The position numbers were made by a program, and so were the translations under genes. A stretch of 64,000 nt of DNA from Legionellaceae bacterium UBA6148 (GTDB lineage Bacteria; Pseudomonadota; Gammaproteobacteria; Legionellales; Legionellaceae): NCBI GenBank assembly GCA_002423125.1, contig DIUW01000019.1, positions 28,362-92,361 on the forward strand, written 5' to 3'. Each line of letters begins with the position of its first letter. Positions within the stretch are counted from its first letter, which is position 1. Below are positions 1 to 8,532 of the stretch, piece after piece. The notes beneath the pieces are model-generated. The model saw only the letters and a list, made by a program, of their open reading frames with translations. It was not told the DNA's origin and made no database searches.

Positions 1-209
1 TTTCTAAGGAAGTACAATAACGTTTTTGAGTTGTCGTCTTTTTCTTCATGAAATGGATGGGCAAAAAATACGCCATCCAGGCTGAGAATAATATTTAATT
101 TTTTAGGCTGGGGCAATGCCTTTTTTATACCAGGTGCACTATGATTTCGCCTAAAGGATAATAAATGATATCGTGATGATGAGGGATAGGGAGGGCGGGG
201 CGTCGGCAT
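1..209 (-). CDS. Partial gene cut by left window edge, unknown protein
   Basis: An open frame starts at ATG (209-207, minus) and runs off the left edge without a stop, giving about 69 residues. A GGAG lies ten bases upstream of the ATG. The N-terminus is Pro/Ser/Arg-rich and is followed by a segment reading KKLNIILSLDGVFFAHPFHE. That stretch resembles the first motif of HAD-like hydrolases (hhhhDxDGV), with Ser where the nucleophilic Asp usually sits. I do not recognise the protein, and the HAD resemblance is only a motif-level inference. It lies 62 bases downstream of another minus-strand small gene, so the two could be co-transcribed. Confidence 0.5.
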   Translation of the reverse strand, partial: MPTPRPPYPSSSRYHLLSFRRNHSAPGIKKALPQPKKLNIILSLDGVFFAHPFHEEKDDNSKTLLYFLR

Positions 210-271
210 AAGTATAAATCTCCAATGGGTATATGAACCTGGAAAAAGCAGTTGAAGGCGACTACGATGGC

Positions 272-634
272 CTATTTTATCTCCAGTTTGTCAAACGTAT
301 TCTCTACTTGAAAAAATTCTTCTTCAGTTCTTGTTGTTAGTTGCGATTTAAAGAAAGTATTTATATATCCATGTTGCGATTGCTTGTGGACAATAAGTGC
401 TGGTATTACGGTAATCAACGCTAAAATTCCAGCGCACCATTTTATTATCCAATGCATGCTATGCCATCCACGATGTTTTTGAAATTCTTTTTTAGCCGCA
501 TCAATGTTTTGTTTGCATCTTGACTGAAATTCAACAATAGATTTTTCTGAAAGACTTGGTTGCTCAAAAAAGGTTTTTATATCATTGCTGAGCGTTGTAT
601 GCAATTGTTTCGCGACTGCTTCAGCAGTTCTCAA
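272..634 (-). CDS. Small single-TM protein, possible C-terminal remnant of an effector-like gene
   Basis: 120 residues from a TTG start; no ATG or GTG is available further upstream before a stop. It has an alpha-helical N-terminal half (residues 1-53), a HRGW motif at about 54-57, one hydrophobic segment (about 63-82) and a charged tail. The arrangement of a Cys-containing helix, HRGW and a TM segment resembles the C-terminal part of many large Legionella effector-type proteins, where a coiled coil precedes a 'HRGWK' motif and hydrophobic helices. I therefore suspect a truncated remnant. The frame is closed upstream by a stop inside a palindromic repeat that begins at 675, which fits truncation by that element. 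Function unknown. Confidence 0.45.
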   Translation of the reverse strand: MRTAEAVAKQLHTTLSNDIKTFFEQPSLSEKSIVEFQSRCKQNIDAAKKEFQKHRGWHSMHWIIKWCAGILALITVIPALIVHKQSQHGYINTFFKSQLTTRTEEEFFQVENTFDKLEIK

Positions 635-674
635 TATGGAGCTTATAATTTTTACACAAGGATCGCCTCCAACC

Positions 675-828
675 CTAGGGTGTCAAAAAATAGCGGTTTT
701 TAGCCAAAATCATTACCCGGAAAATGGACCTATATTTTCCGCCGTAATCCTTGATGGATATGGACTGTAGTGAGATATATGAGGTCCAAAAAGTGGGTAA
801 ATGTTCCTTAGTGATTTTGACACCCTAG
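675..828. repeat. 154-bp palindromic element with 14-bp terminal inverted repeats
   Basis: CTAGGGTGTCAAAA at 675-688 is matched exactly by its reverse complement TTTTGACACCCTAG at 815-828. Inside, ATTACCCGGAAAAT (712-725) pairs imperfectly with ATTTTCCGCCGTAAT (734-748), and TGGACCT (725-731) pairs with AGGTCCA (782-788). No coding frame was found in it. The nested arrangement looks like a small non-autonomous mobile element or a structured RNA. No second copy was noticed in this window. Confidence 0.45.
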
Positions 829-982
829 ATCAGAAATGCTCGCCAAGTCGCGCTAAATTCCGGGACGACAATCATTGGGAAACGTATTTAGAAGACACTC
901 GGCCGCATCGACCCTAAAAAATACAGTGTAACATCATTCTTTATTTGCACGAAGAAGACAAACCCCATTCAACTGAATTCAT

Positions 983-1205
983 GGTAAATTTGTTCTAACG
1001 CTATAGCCATGATAGCACAAGGTCTAATCACATATTTATCAATCAGAATACCTCATAAATTTGTTCATTTTTGGCTCTAGTCCGTTCACTCGGTACGATA
1101 TGAATACCAATTGCATGGTAATTCACGAGCAACCTTTGGAAGCTACCCGGAAATGAGTGGCTAAGTCTTGTTCTATAAGGGCTATAGCGTTAGAACAAAT
1201 TTACC
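983..1205. repeat. 223-bp MITE-like element with 26-bp perfect terminal inverted repeats
   Basis: The 26 bases at 983-1008 (starting GGTAAATTTGTTCTAACG) are perfectly repeated in inverted orientation at 1180-1205. Complementarity continues imperfectly inward for roughly another 20-25 bases on each side. The interior has no convincing coding frame. Length, long terminal inverted repeats and lack of genes fit a miniature inverted-repeat element. The rest of the 635-1577 gene-free stretch holds the neighbouring palindrome at 675-828 and a possible leader ORF at 1383-1493; I saw nothing else in it. Confidence 0.55.
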
Positions 1206-1382
1206 GTGGCATGTATCATTTCTTCATTGATCCTGGGGTGGAAATCAGGTATTCTGGGAGCTTATATTCTAAGTAAAGTTGAAAAATGTCTTTCTTTTCT
1301 GCAATTAACAGGATGAACAATTGGCGTTGGTGATTAAAATCGCTTGCGTTTTTTGTTTTTGTTAACTTGGAGAAATAGCGTC

Positions 1383-1493
1383 ATGAACCATTACCGCCCC
1401 ATTTTTTTTTCTAATCTGGTTTTAACCAAATCCACACGGCTTTGTCTTATTTGCATGGTTGTTGCTTCGTGGCCATTCGGCCATTATTCTTGA
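1383..1493 (+). CDS. Possible leader peptide upstream of trpDCFBA (tentative)
   Basis: A 36-codon frame begins ATG at 1383 behind a GGAG (1369-1372) and ends TGA at 1491-1493, 84 bases before trpD. The peptide is hydrophobic and has one Trp codon near its end (ASWPFGHYS). The TGG is followed by a short hairpin, TGGCC/GGCCA, separated by four bases. Classical trp leaders have tandem Trp codons and a U-tailed terminator, and neither is present. This may be a chance frame or a different kind of leader. Confidence 0.2.
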   Translation: MNHYRPIFFSNLVLTKSTRLCLICMVVASWPFGHYS

Positions 1494-1577
1494 ATTGATT
1501 AAATCGTCCCTCCTTCGCTTCGGTTTTGAAAGAAAACGAGAGCGAGCAGTTACAATAAAACATATAAAGGTACTATT

Positions 1578-2594
1578 ATGAAATCGATTATGCGTCAATT
1601 AATGGCCCGTGAATCATTATCTGAGGCGCAATGTTACGCGCTATTCTCAGAATTCCATAAAGTGAATGAAATTCAACAAGCGGCTATTTTGACCTTGTTG
1701 GCAGTAAAAGGGGTTTCTTTTGATGAAATAATGGGGGCACGAGCATTCCTGCTTGAGCAATCGCTCATTGAGCCTTCTGCCTTAATGGCATGTCCAGCCG
1801 ATATTGTTGATTTGGTGGGAACTGGGGGAGACGGCCTAGGGACGTTTAATATTTCCACCGCGGCAAGCCTGGTCGTGGCAAGCTGCGGAGTTTATGTTGC
1901 AAAGAATGGCGGAGGGCGTGTGACGAGTCTTTCGGGCAGTTCGGATCTGATGACCGCATTAGATGTGCCGCTTTATCTGACTTCTTCAAAAATCGTCCAA
2001 TCGCTTCGCCAGCATCACTATGCGTATATTCGCGGCCCTTATTTTAATAAAGCACTGATTGCATTTGGCCCCATTCGGCAGCAGTTAGGGTTTCCAACGA
2101 TTTTTAATGTATTGGGGCCACTGCTGAATCCTTTGCGCGCTAAACGACAGGTGATTGGAGTCTATCGACGTGAGTTAGTGCCGATTATTGCTCAGCTGTT
2201 GAAAGAAACGGGATCAATACATGCGTTGGTTGTGCATGCAGAAGAAGGATTAGATGAACTCAGTGTGAGCGGTCCGAGTTATGTCGCTGAAGTTCATTCG
2301 ACGGGGATTAAAGAATATCACATCGATCCCCAGTCGCTTGGTTTTCCACCATCGGCACTTCAAGAGATCCTGGGCGATACTCCTGAAGCAAATGCAGAAA
2401 TGATTCAAGCTATTTTTTCTGGACAAATCGAGGGTGCAAAAAAGGATATCGTTGTGTTGAATGCAGCGGCTGGACTGCTCGTTGCGGATAAGGTTACGAC
2501 GTTTGTTGAAGGCATTGAGATGGCACGTGAGGCGATTCGTTCTGGCCGGACACTGCATTTATTGAATGAGTTACAACAAGGGGAAAAGGAATGA
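1578..2594 (+). CDS. trpD: Anthranilate phosphoribosyltransferase
   Basis: 338 residues, the normal length of TrpD. It transfers phosphoribosyl from PRPP to anthranilate, the second committed step of tryptophan synthesis, in the cytoplasm. The PRPP/Mg-binding glycine loop GTGGDGLGTFNISTAASL lies near residue 81, followed by KNGGGRVTSLSGSSD and the conserved FNVLGPLLNP at about 176. It heads a five-gene trp cluster whose members all overlap. TrpE and TrpG are not in this window, so the first step must be encoded elsewhere. It shares the ATGA stop/start junction with trpC, which suggests translational coupling. Confidence 0.96.
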   Translation: MKSIMRQLMARESLSEAQCYALFSEFHKVNEIQQAAILTLLAVKGVSFDEIMGARAFLLEQSLIEPSALMACPADIVDLVGTGGDGLGTFNISTAASLVVASCGVYVAKNGGGRVTSLSGSSDLMTALDVPLYLTSSKIVQSLRQHHYAYIRGPYFNKALIAFGPIRQQLGFPTIFNVLGPLLNPLRAKRQVIGVYRRELVPIIAQLLKETGSIHALVVHAEEGLDELSVSGPSYVAEVHSTGIKEYHIDPQSLGFPPSALQEILGDTPEANAEMIQAIFSGQIEGAKKDIVVLNAAAGLLVADKVTTFVEGIEMAREAIRSGRTLHLLNELQQGEKE

Positions 2595-3367
2595 GTCATT
2601 TTTTAGACAAAATTCGATCGCATGTTTTAACGCGGGTAGAGCGCATAAAAATTGAAGAGGAGGTGGTCGTCAATTCATTGGATTTTTGTACTATATTCCG
2701 GAACCAAAAATCGCCGGTGATCATTTCAGAAGTTAAATTTGCCAGTCCTTCCCGTGGCGTGATTTATCACGGAGATTTAAACCATGTACAAATTGCCGAG
2801 CAATACATGGCAAACGAAGCGAGTGCATTATCCGTTCTCACTGAGCCTGATTATTTCAAAGGTGATATTCATTTTATTCGTGATATACGTGAAGCACTTC
2901 CGACCAGCCCCCTTTTGTTGAAAGACTTTGTGCTTGCGCCGGTTCAAATTCAGCAAGCGCGAGTGTGTGGCGCGAATGCCGTGTTGTTAATTGTTGGTTT
3001 TATGGAGCAGTCATTACTCACTGATTTGTATGCGTTTGCCGTTTCGCTCGGTTTAACGCCATTAGTGGAAGTGCATGATGATGACGAGTTGGAGAGAGCG
3101 CTCATGCTTCACCCTAAAATCATTGGGGTTAATAACCGTAATCTTAAGACCTTGTCGATTGATTTAGAAACATCTCGCAGATTAATCCAACAGATTCCAG
3201 ATGATGTGTTTGCGGTCTGCGAAAGTGGGATTACTACGGCGGCTGAAATAGACGCGATGATGGCGATTGGCTTCGATGGCTTTTTAATTGGATCGCATAT
3301 GATGCAAACCAATTATCCTGGAGAGGCATTAGGGGAATTATTAAAAGGTTCTTATCATGCGAGCTAA
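2591..3367 (+). CDS. trpC: Indole-3-glycerol phosphate synthase
   Basis: 258 residues, a single-function TrpC: trpF is a separate gene here, unlike the fused enterobacterial TrpCF. It catalyses ring closure of CdRP to indole-3-glycerol phosphate. Family motifs are SEVKFASPSRG near residue 46, LLKDFV near 108, GVNNRNLKTLSID near 178, CESGI near 208 and GFLIGSHMM near the C-terminus, all fitting the (beta/alpha)8 barrel. The start codon overlaps the trpD stop by four bases, and the 3' end overlaps trpF by 11 bases. Confidence 0.97.
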   Translation: MSHFLDKIRSHVLTRVERIKIEEEVVVNSLDFCTIFRNQKSPVIISEVKFASPSRGVIYHGDLNHVQIAEQYMANEASALSVLTEPDYFKGDIHFIRDIREALPTSPLLLKDFVLAPVQIQQARVCGANAVLLIVGFMEQSLLTDLYAFAVSLGLTPLVEVHDDDELERALMLHPKIIGVNNRNLKTLSIDLETSRRLIQQIPDDVFAVCESGITTAAEIDAMMAIGFDGFLIGSHMMQTNYPGEALGELLKGSYHAS

Positions 3368-3971
3368 AATTTGCGGAATGACTCAGTTGGTTGATGCTGA
3401 AAGGGCTGTTTTACATGGCGCCTGGGCGTTGGGATTTAATTTTTATCCGAAATCTCCGCGATTTATTGATCCAAATGCAGCGAAAGATATTATTCGACAA
3501 TTGCCCGCGAGTGTTTTAAAAGTGGGGATCGTCATTGGTATTCCCAGTATAAAACTAACCGAATTGATGACCAGCACAGGAGTTGACTTACTTCAAGTCT
3601 ATGAGGAAATGGATGTGCCGCTGTCGCTTAAGAAGCGCATGATTTTAGCCATTCAGGCCTCGACAGAAGAAGAATTACCAACACATGATGTGCTGAACGA
3701 GTACGGGTATTTGTTGTTCGATTCGCCTAAGTTAGCCGATGGCTTAATGGGTGGTACCGGGCGCTTAAGTCATTGGGGTCTTGCTAGCCAACTTGCAAAA
3801 CAGTATCGGTTGATATTGGCAGGCGGCTTAACTCCAGAGAATATTCAGGATGCGATGAAAACCGTGAGGCCTTATGCCGTTGATGTTGCCAGTGGCGTAC
3901 AACGCTCTCCCGGTAGAGTCGATCCCGTATTATTAACTCATTTTTTAAAGCAGGTGAACGATGAACAATAA
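3357..3971 (+). CDS. trpF: Phosphoribosylanthranilate isomerase
   Basis: 204 residues, the usual TrpF size. It isomerises phosphoribosylanthranilate to CdRP. The N-terminal KICGMT carries the catalytic Cys. LLFDSPK near residue 122, [10 protein letters not shown] near 158 and [12 protein letters not shown] near 175 match the phosphate-binding and C-terminal barrel motifs. The ATG lies inside the last codons of trpC (11-base overlap), and its own end overlaps trpB by 11 bases. Confidence 0.96.
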   Translation: MRAKICGMTQLVDAERAVLHGAWALGFNFYPKSPRFIDPNAAKDIIRQLPASVLKVGIVIGIPSIKLTELMTSTGVDLLQVYEEMDVPLSLKKRMILAIQASTEEELPTHDVLNEYGYLLFDSPKLADGLMGGTGRLSHWGLASQLAKQYRLILAGGLTPENIQDAMKTVRPYAVDVASGVQRSPGRVDPVLLTHFLKQVNDEQ

Positions 3972-5148
3972 AAAAGGGTATTACGGCAAGTTTGGTGGTT
4001 GTTTCGCTCCAGAAACGTTAATCGAGCCCCTTGCCGCATTAGAGAAGGCGTATGAGCAGTATAAAATACTGCCCTCCTTTCAATCACGACTGCAAGATTA
4101 TTTGCAGCATTACGTCGGTCGACCAACGCCACTGTATTTTGCTGAACGCTTAACGGCGCATTTGGGAGGCGCACGGATATATCTTAAGCGTGAAGACCTA
4201 ACTCATACGGGGGCTCACAAGATTAATAATACAATGGGACAGGGATTGTTGGCTCAGTGTATGGGGAAAACACGTTTAATTGCCGAAACGGGAGCAGGGC
4301 AACACGGCGTTGCTACGGCGACAGTTGCCAGTTTATTGGGGTTATCGTGTGTTGTGTATATGGGAGCCGTGGACATGGAGCGCCAGCATTTGAATGTTGT
4401 GCGGATGCGCGTGTTAGGTGCGGAGGTTCGAGCGGTGACATCCGGTAGTCAAACGTTAAAAGATGCGACGTCTGAAGCCATGCGTGATTGGGTCAGTCAT
4501 ATCAATGATACATACTATGTATTGGGATCAGCGCTAGGTCCGCATCCCTATCCTATGATGGTGCGGGATTTTCAGCGTGTGATTGGTGTCGAGGCGAAGG
4601 TGCAAATAATGGATGCCATTGGACGTTTACCGAATGAATTGGTGGCGTGTGTTGGAGGCGGAAGTAACGCGATCGGGTTATTTCATCCATTCTTAGATGA
4701 TTTGAGTGTTAAAATGACGGGTGTTGAAGCAGGGGGCGCGGGGCTTGCGTTAGGTCAGCATGCCGCACGATTTGCGGGTGGCCGAGAAGGCGTTCTTCAA
4801 GGAACCAAGAGCTACTTATTGCAAGATGAGTTTGGCCAAGTTGCACCGACGCATAGTATTTCAGCCGGTCTTGATTATCCCAGTGTAGGACCTGAGCATG
4901 CCTATTTACATGATACGGGTCGAGCTCAATACACGCACGCCTCCGACGCTGAAGCGATAGATGCTGCATTTTTACTAGCGAAATTAGAAGGGATTATTCC
5001 GGCACTAGAGAGCGCTCATGCGATTGCCTACGCGATTCGAACAGCAGGTCGTTTATCACAAGATGATGTGATGTTAGTAGGGTTATCGGGTCGAGGGGAT
5101 AAAGACGTTGAGACGCTCAGTCATTATTTAGGAGATGCTCATGCTTAA
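3961..5148 (+). CDS. trpB: Tryptophan synthase beta chain
   Basis: 395 residues. This PLP enzyme condenses indole with serine to make tryptophan in the alpha2beta2 complex. HTGAHKINN near residue 82 contains the Lys that forms the Schiff base with [11 protein letters not shown] follows at about 105, and [10 protein letters not shown] near 226 binds the cofactor phosphate. The N-terminus [19 protein letters not shown] is typical of TrpB. The gene overlaps trpF by 11 bases and runs into trpA, matching the need for equimolar alpha and beta chains. Confidence 0.97.
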   Translation: MNNKKGYYGKFGGCFAPETLIEPLAALEKAYEQYKILPSFQSRLQDYLQHYVGRPTPLYFAERLTAHLGGARIYLKREDLTHTGAHKINNTMGQGLLAQCMGKTRLIAETGAGQHGVATATVASLLGLSCVVYMGAVDMERQHLNVVRMRVLGAEVRAVTSGSQTLKDATSEAMRDWVSHINDTYYVLGSALGPHPYPMMVRDFQRVIGVEAKVQIMDAIGRLPNELVACVGGGSNAIGLFHPFLDDLSVKMTGVEAGGAGLALGQHAARFAGGREGVLQGTKSYLLQDEFGQVAPTHSISAGLDYPSVGPEHAYLHDTGRAQYTHASDAEAIDAAFLLAKLEGIIPALESAHAIAYAIRTAGRLSQDDVMLVGLSGRGDKDVETLSHYLGDAHA

Positions 5149-5914
5149 GTCCGTATTTCAACCACAAAAAAAGAGTTTTATTCCTTTTATTATGGCGGGG
5201 CATCCTTCAATGGATGTGACCAAGAGCGCCATATTGGCTTTATCGGCTGCTGGAGCAGATTTGATTGAGCTTGGAGTGCCCTTTTCTGATCCTGTGGCAG
5301 ATGGCCCTATTAATCAACAGGCAGCGGAAATAGCACTGGCACAAGGGGTTACTTTAAATTTGATTTTAGAGTTGGTGCGGTCTGTTCGTGATAGCGGATG
5401 TCAAACACCGATTATTTTATTCAGTTATTTAAATCCAATTTTGGCCTTTGGTTGTGATGCGTTTGCAAGCGAAGCAAACGCCGCAGGGGTGAATGGTGTT
5501 CTAATCGTGGATTTACCGCCGGAGGAAGGTGAGGTATTTTACAATCGGCTTAAATCGGCTGGGCTTGGCGTTGTACTACTCGTGTCTCCAACGACCAACT
5601 CTTCACGGTTCGAGGTGTATCAACGTGTTGATCCTGCCTTTATTTATTATATTTCACGACTTTCTGTGACGGGTGTTCAACATGATTTATCACCGCAACT
5701 GGCGAGTGAAATGCAAGCATTACGAACGCATTTTCCCTTCCATCCCATTGTCGTTGGTTTTGGTGTGTCAACAACGGAGCAAGCACGAGTAGTTGCTGAA
5801 TTTGCAGATGGGGTTGTTGTTGGAAGTTTGCTTGTGAAAACGCTAGAAACAGAGGGCTTAGAGGCGCTGCAAGCCATTGCTCGACAGCTGGCCGGGGTGG
5901 TGCATTCGGTGTGA
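5141..5914 (+). CDS. trpA: Tryptophan synthase alpha chain
   Basis: 257 residues from ATG 5141. That start is preferred over ATG 5135 because GGAG at 5131-5134 touches the earlier codon and is six bases from 5141. The enzyme cleaves indole-3-glycerol phosphate and channels indole to Trp[15 protein letters not shown] near residue 46 holds the catalytic Glu/Asp region, and [14 protein letters not shown] and [11 protein letters not shown] fit the barrel and phosphate site. It is the last gene of the trp cluster and overlaps trpB by 8 bases. No clear terminator is visible in the 99 bases that follow. Confidence 0.96.
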   Translation: MLKSVFQPQKKSFIPFIMAGHPSMDVTKSAILALSAAGADLIELGVPFSDPVADGPINQQAAEIALAQGVTLNLILELVRSVRDSGCQTPIILFSYLNPILAFGCDAFASEANAAGVNGVLIVDLPPEEGEVFYNRLKSAGLGVVLLVSPTTNSSRFEVYQRVDPAFIYYISRLSVTGVQHDLSPQLASEMQALRTHFPFHPIVVGFGVSTTEQARVVAEFADGVVVGSLLVKTLETEGLEALQAIARQLAGVVHSV

Positions 5915-6013
5915 TACTCGTCAAGATATTTCTGATGCAATCAATTTCATATTGCGTTAATAAAAAACATGTAAACTGTATTAATTTTAGGTGAATGAGG
6001 TTTTAGGGTTGAG

Positions 6014-7183
6014 ATGCTTGAATCAATACAGTTGAGTGATAAAACGCGCGGATTGATTGCCAAAATAGGGCCGAAAATGCTCCCTGGTTTCAGTGATAAC
6101 CAGGATAGCATTGCGCGGCTCAACTTGATTGCTATTTTAAGCAATCTGGAAACAAAAAATCAGCCTAATTCTTTTTTATTAGAGTCTCTTGTCGCTTCTT
6201 TGCTGCATGATTTGCGTTGCGCACTGATTGATAAAAAGCAGGATCAAGTTCGCCCACCTCAAAAAAACAGCCTATTATCGAGAGCGATGTTTTGGTTTCT
6301 GGCAATAGGTGGGACTCTTTTGGCCATCTGTGAAGGATATGATGGAATTGTTTCGTTGTTACCATTGGTGACAATTCCGGTGTGGGTTGGACAGCTTGTT
6401 TTAGGCGTGTTTGCGGCACTTTCTGTCGTATCATTTTATGCATTTGATTTGGCTCAAGTTTCTGAAAATCTGGGCGTGACGCTTCCTGAAGTCAGTCGTC
6501 TGTTGAATGTGTTGTTCGATCAATCACAAGAAATTAACTTAATCAGGAAAAAAATAAAAAGACCCAATTCGAACTTAGAGGAATTAAATGATTACTCGAG
6601 TGTTCTTGATATGCTGTCTAAACGTCAGGTTGAATTGAATGAGAGACAGAAAGAATTCACGGCTCACCTTGATAATCGATATTTACTTGCGGCGAAAATG
6701 GTAGCGGCTGTTGTGACTGGATTAATGTATTTTTCGGGTGGATTTTTCATTAGCCAAATTCCGTCCGTTGCGTTTTTTGCATTGCTTGGAATAACGTTAA
6801 CAGCCACAGCATGGCCCGTGATTATCGCGAGTACCGTGATTGGATTGGCTGCATTTGGAGTGTATTGGTATGTACAACGGCCCGGTGTTGATAGCTTTGT
6901 TGCGAATTTGTTTGGTTTGGATAAAAATAAAATAGAGGCCTTGGATAATCGTAAAATTGACGTATTAGGAAAAGATGAGAGTGGTTTAGAGCGGCTTAAT
7001 AAAGCAAAAGTTGCTATTGATTTAACCGCTAAAGCCTTATTGGCGAAACAAAAAGCGTCCGATTCTGCTGAGCAACGATTATCTCAAGAGCCCATAATAA
7101 CGCCGTCACTTTGGCAGGTCAGTCAGGTAATAGATCCTTCGGTGACGCATCAGACCCCTCTCCCCGCAAATCAAGTCGCCTAA
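6014..7183 (+). CDS. Multi-pass membrane protein of unknown function
   Basis: 389 residues, not recognised. An N-terminal soluble region (1-95) is followed by two hydrophobic segments (about 96-117 and 120-148), a charged, probably coiled-coil stretch (about 165-230), a second hydrophobic group (about 231-300, two to three helices) and a hydrophilic C-terminal helix region. It sits between the trp cluster and the convergent hda operon and appears monocistronic. The helix-TM-coil-TM design recalls uncharacterised Legionella membrane proteins and effectors, but no catalytic motif is visible. Confidence 0.75.
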   Translation: MLESIQLSDKTRGLIAKIGPKMLPGFSDNQDSIARLNLIAILSNLETKNQPNSFLLESLVASLLHDLRCALIDKKQDQVRPPQKNSLLSRAMFWFLAIGGTLLAICEGYDGIVSLLPLVTIPVWVGQLVLGVFAALSVVSFYAFDLAQVSENLGVTLPEVSRLLNVLFDQSQEINLIRKKIKRPNSNLEELNDYSSVLDMLSKRQVELNERQKEFTAHLDNRYLLAAKMVAAVVTGLMYFSGGFFISQIPSVAFFALLGITLTATAWPVIIASTVIGLAAFGVYWYVQRPGVDSFVANLFGLDKNKIEALDNRKIDVLGKDESGLERLNKAKVAIDLTAKALLAKQKASDSAEQRLSQEPIITPSLWQVSQVIDPSVTHQTPLPANQVA

Positions 7184-7211
7184 AATAGGTTGAATCATTT
7201 CAGATCTCGCT

Positions 7212-7904
7212 TCACAAATTCAATGCTTGTTTTACAAATGGAATCGTGATTTTACGTTGTGCGGCGAGCGATGTTTCATCGAGGCGGTTGAGTAGCGTAT
7301 GTAGATCGTGCATGTTGCGCGCACAACGACTGATTAAAAATTGCACGACACTGGTTGGCAATTCAAATCCTCGTTTTTGTGCATGGTACTGTAATGTATT
7401 GATTTTGTCTTCATCGCTGAGCTCATTGAGTTGAATGACCAATCCCCAGCTTAGGCGAGATTTTAAGTCAGCAAGTTTGATGAGCGTGTTGATGGGCGGC
7501 GTATTCGCTGAAATGATAAGTTTTTGATGTTCATTGTCCTGAACGCGATTGTACAAATGAAATAAAGCCTCTTCCCAGTCAGGAAGTCCTGCAATGGCAT
7601 TAATATCGTCAATACAAATCAACTGATGCCCTTCTAAACCGTCCAGCACTTGAGGGCCAAACTCTTTTAGTGCGTGCAATGGTAAGTAGATGGCTTCGGC
7701 AGGGTAAAATGCCTGGCAACAGGCCTGGAGTAGATGTGATTTTCCACCACCAGAGACTCCCCAAATATAGAGTAATTGCTTGTTGGCTTGACTATCGAGC
7801 AGATGTTCAATATGTTGCTGTAATAATAAATTGCTACCCCAATGGAAATCATCCAGGGTTGCTTCATCATTCAGCTGAATCGCTAAGGCTAATTGTTGAT
7901 TCAT
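7212..7904 (-). CDS. hda: DnaA-related ATPase Hda, regulatory inactivator of DnaA
   Basis: 230 residues from the ATG at 7904, which forms an ATGA overlap with the preceding gene's stop. A longer frame (to 7949) would run into that gene, and its extra residues do not look family-like. The sequence has a Walker A of AAA+ type (GVSGGGKSHL), a Walker B (LICIDDINAI) and a DnaA-like lid, but no DNA-binding domain IV, as in Hda. With the beta clamp it would promote hydrolysis of DnaA-ATP. The N-terminal QLALAIQL resembles a clamp-binding peptide. It is last in the pan-hda minus-strand run. Confidence 0.88.
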   Translation of the reverse strand: MNQQLALAIQLNDEATLDDFHWGSNLLLQQHIEHLLDSQANKQLLYIWGVSGGGKSHLLQACCQAFYPAEAIYLPLHALKEFGPQVLDGLEGHQLICIDDINAIAGLPDWEEALFHLYNRVQDNEHQKLIISANTPPINTLIKLADLKSRLSWGLVIQLNELSDEDKINTLQYHAQKRGFELPTSVVQFLISRCARNMHDLHTLLNRLDETSLAAQRKITIPFVKQALNL

Positions 7905-8461
7905 GGGGAGGAGTAGTTTGCAGAAAAGGCTTTCCTGCCCCATGTCCAAACATAATCGATATATGTGCTGCTCGTTGTTATTGCGGTTAACAAGATGAGC
8001 ATTTGTTGAATGAATGGATTGATTTCAAAAAAAGCCAGTTCAAAAAGACATAATGTGACAAGGACGAGTTGGAGAACCGTGTTGATCTTACTTAAAAATG
8101 AAGGTGCAAAATTCAATTGTCGTCGAAGAACATAATACCAAACGAGAACACCAACGGATATTGTCAAATCACGTAAAAATACCAATATAACCAACCACCA
8201 TGGTAGTTTTCCAATATAGGCCAAAGAAATAAAACTGGTTGCAATGAGTAGCTTATCTGAGATGGGATCGGTAAATGAACCGAAAGCACTTTGCCAGTTA
8301 AAATAACGCGCCAGAAATCCATCCAACCCATCTGTAAAACCTGCAAACATGAAAAGATAAAATGCGTTTGCATATTCTTGATGGTATAGAAACACTAAAA
8401 AAGGAGCGATCAACACCAGACGAGTAATGGTTAGCAGGTTGGGTATGTGTCTTAGAATCAT
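7901..8461 (-). CDS. CDP-alcohol phosphatidyltransferase family protein (PgsA-like)
   Basis: 186 residues with four to five hydrophobic helices. The CDP-alcohol phosphatidyltransferase signature DGxxAR-x8-G-x3-D-x3-D is present as DGLDGFLARYFN..FGSFTDPISD, with the four metal/CDP-binding aspartates intact. Members join a CDP-activated lipid to an alcohol at the inner membrane. The size fits PgsA (phosphatidylglycerophosphate synthase) or its close paralogues, and sequence reading alone does not fix the acceptor. It overlaps hda by four bases and follows panC by 71 bases. Confidence 0.85.
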   Translation of the reverse strand: MILRHIPNLLTITRLVLIAPFLVFLYHQEYANAFYLFMFAGFTDGLDGFLARYFNWQSAFGSFTDPISDKLLIATSFISLAYIGKLPWWLVILVFLRDLTISVGVLVWYYVLRRQLNFAPSFLSKINTVLQLVLVTLCLFELAFFEINPFIQQMLILLTAITTSSTYIDYVWTWGRKAFSANYSSP

Positions 8462-8532
8462 GAGTTAAAGCGGCACCTTAAATTTTTTTTTAAAAGAATA
8501 ACCGTAAGTGTATAACAATTCAACTTGTTTTG

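Noticed and set aside
2250..2599. Minus-strand frames opposite trpD
   Set aside because: They lie wholly inside a strongly conserved gene and their translations have no protein-like features.
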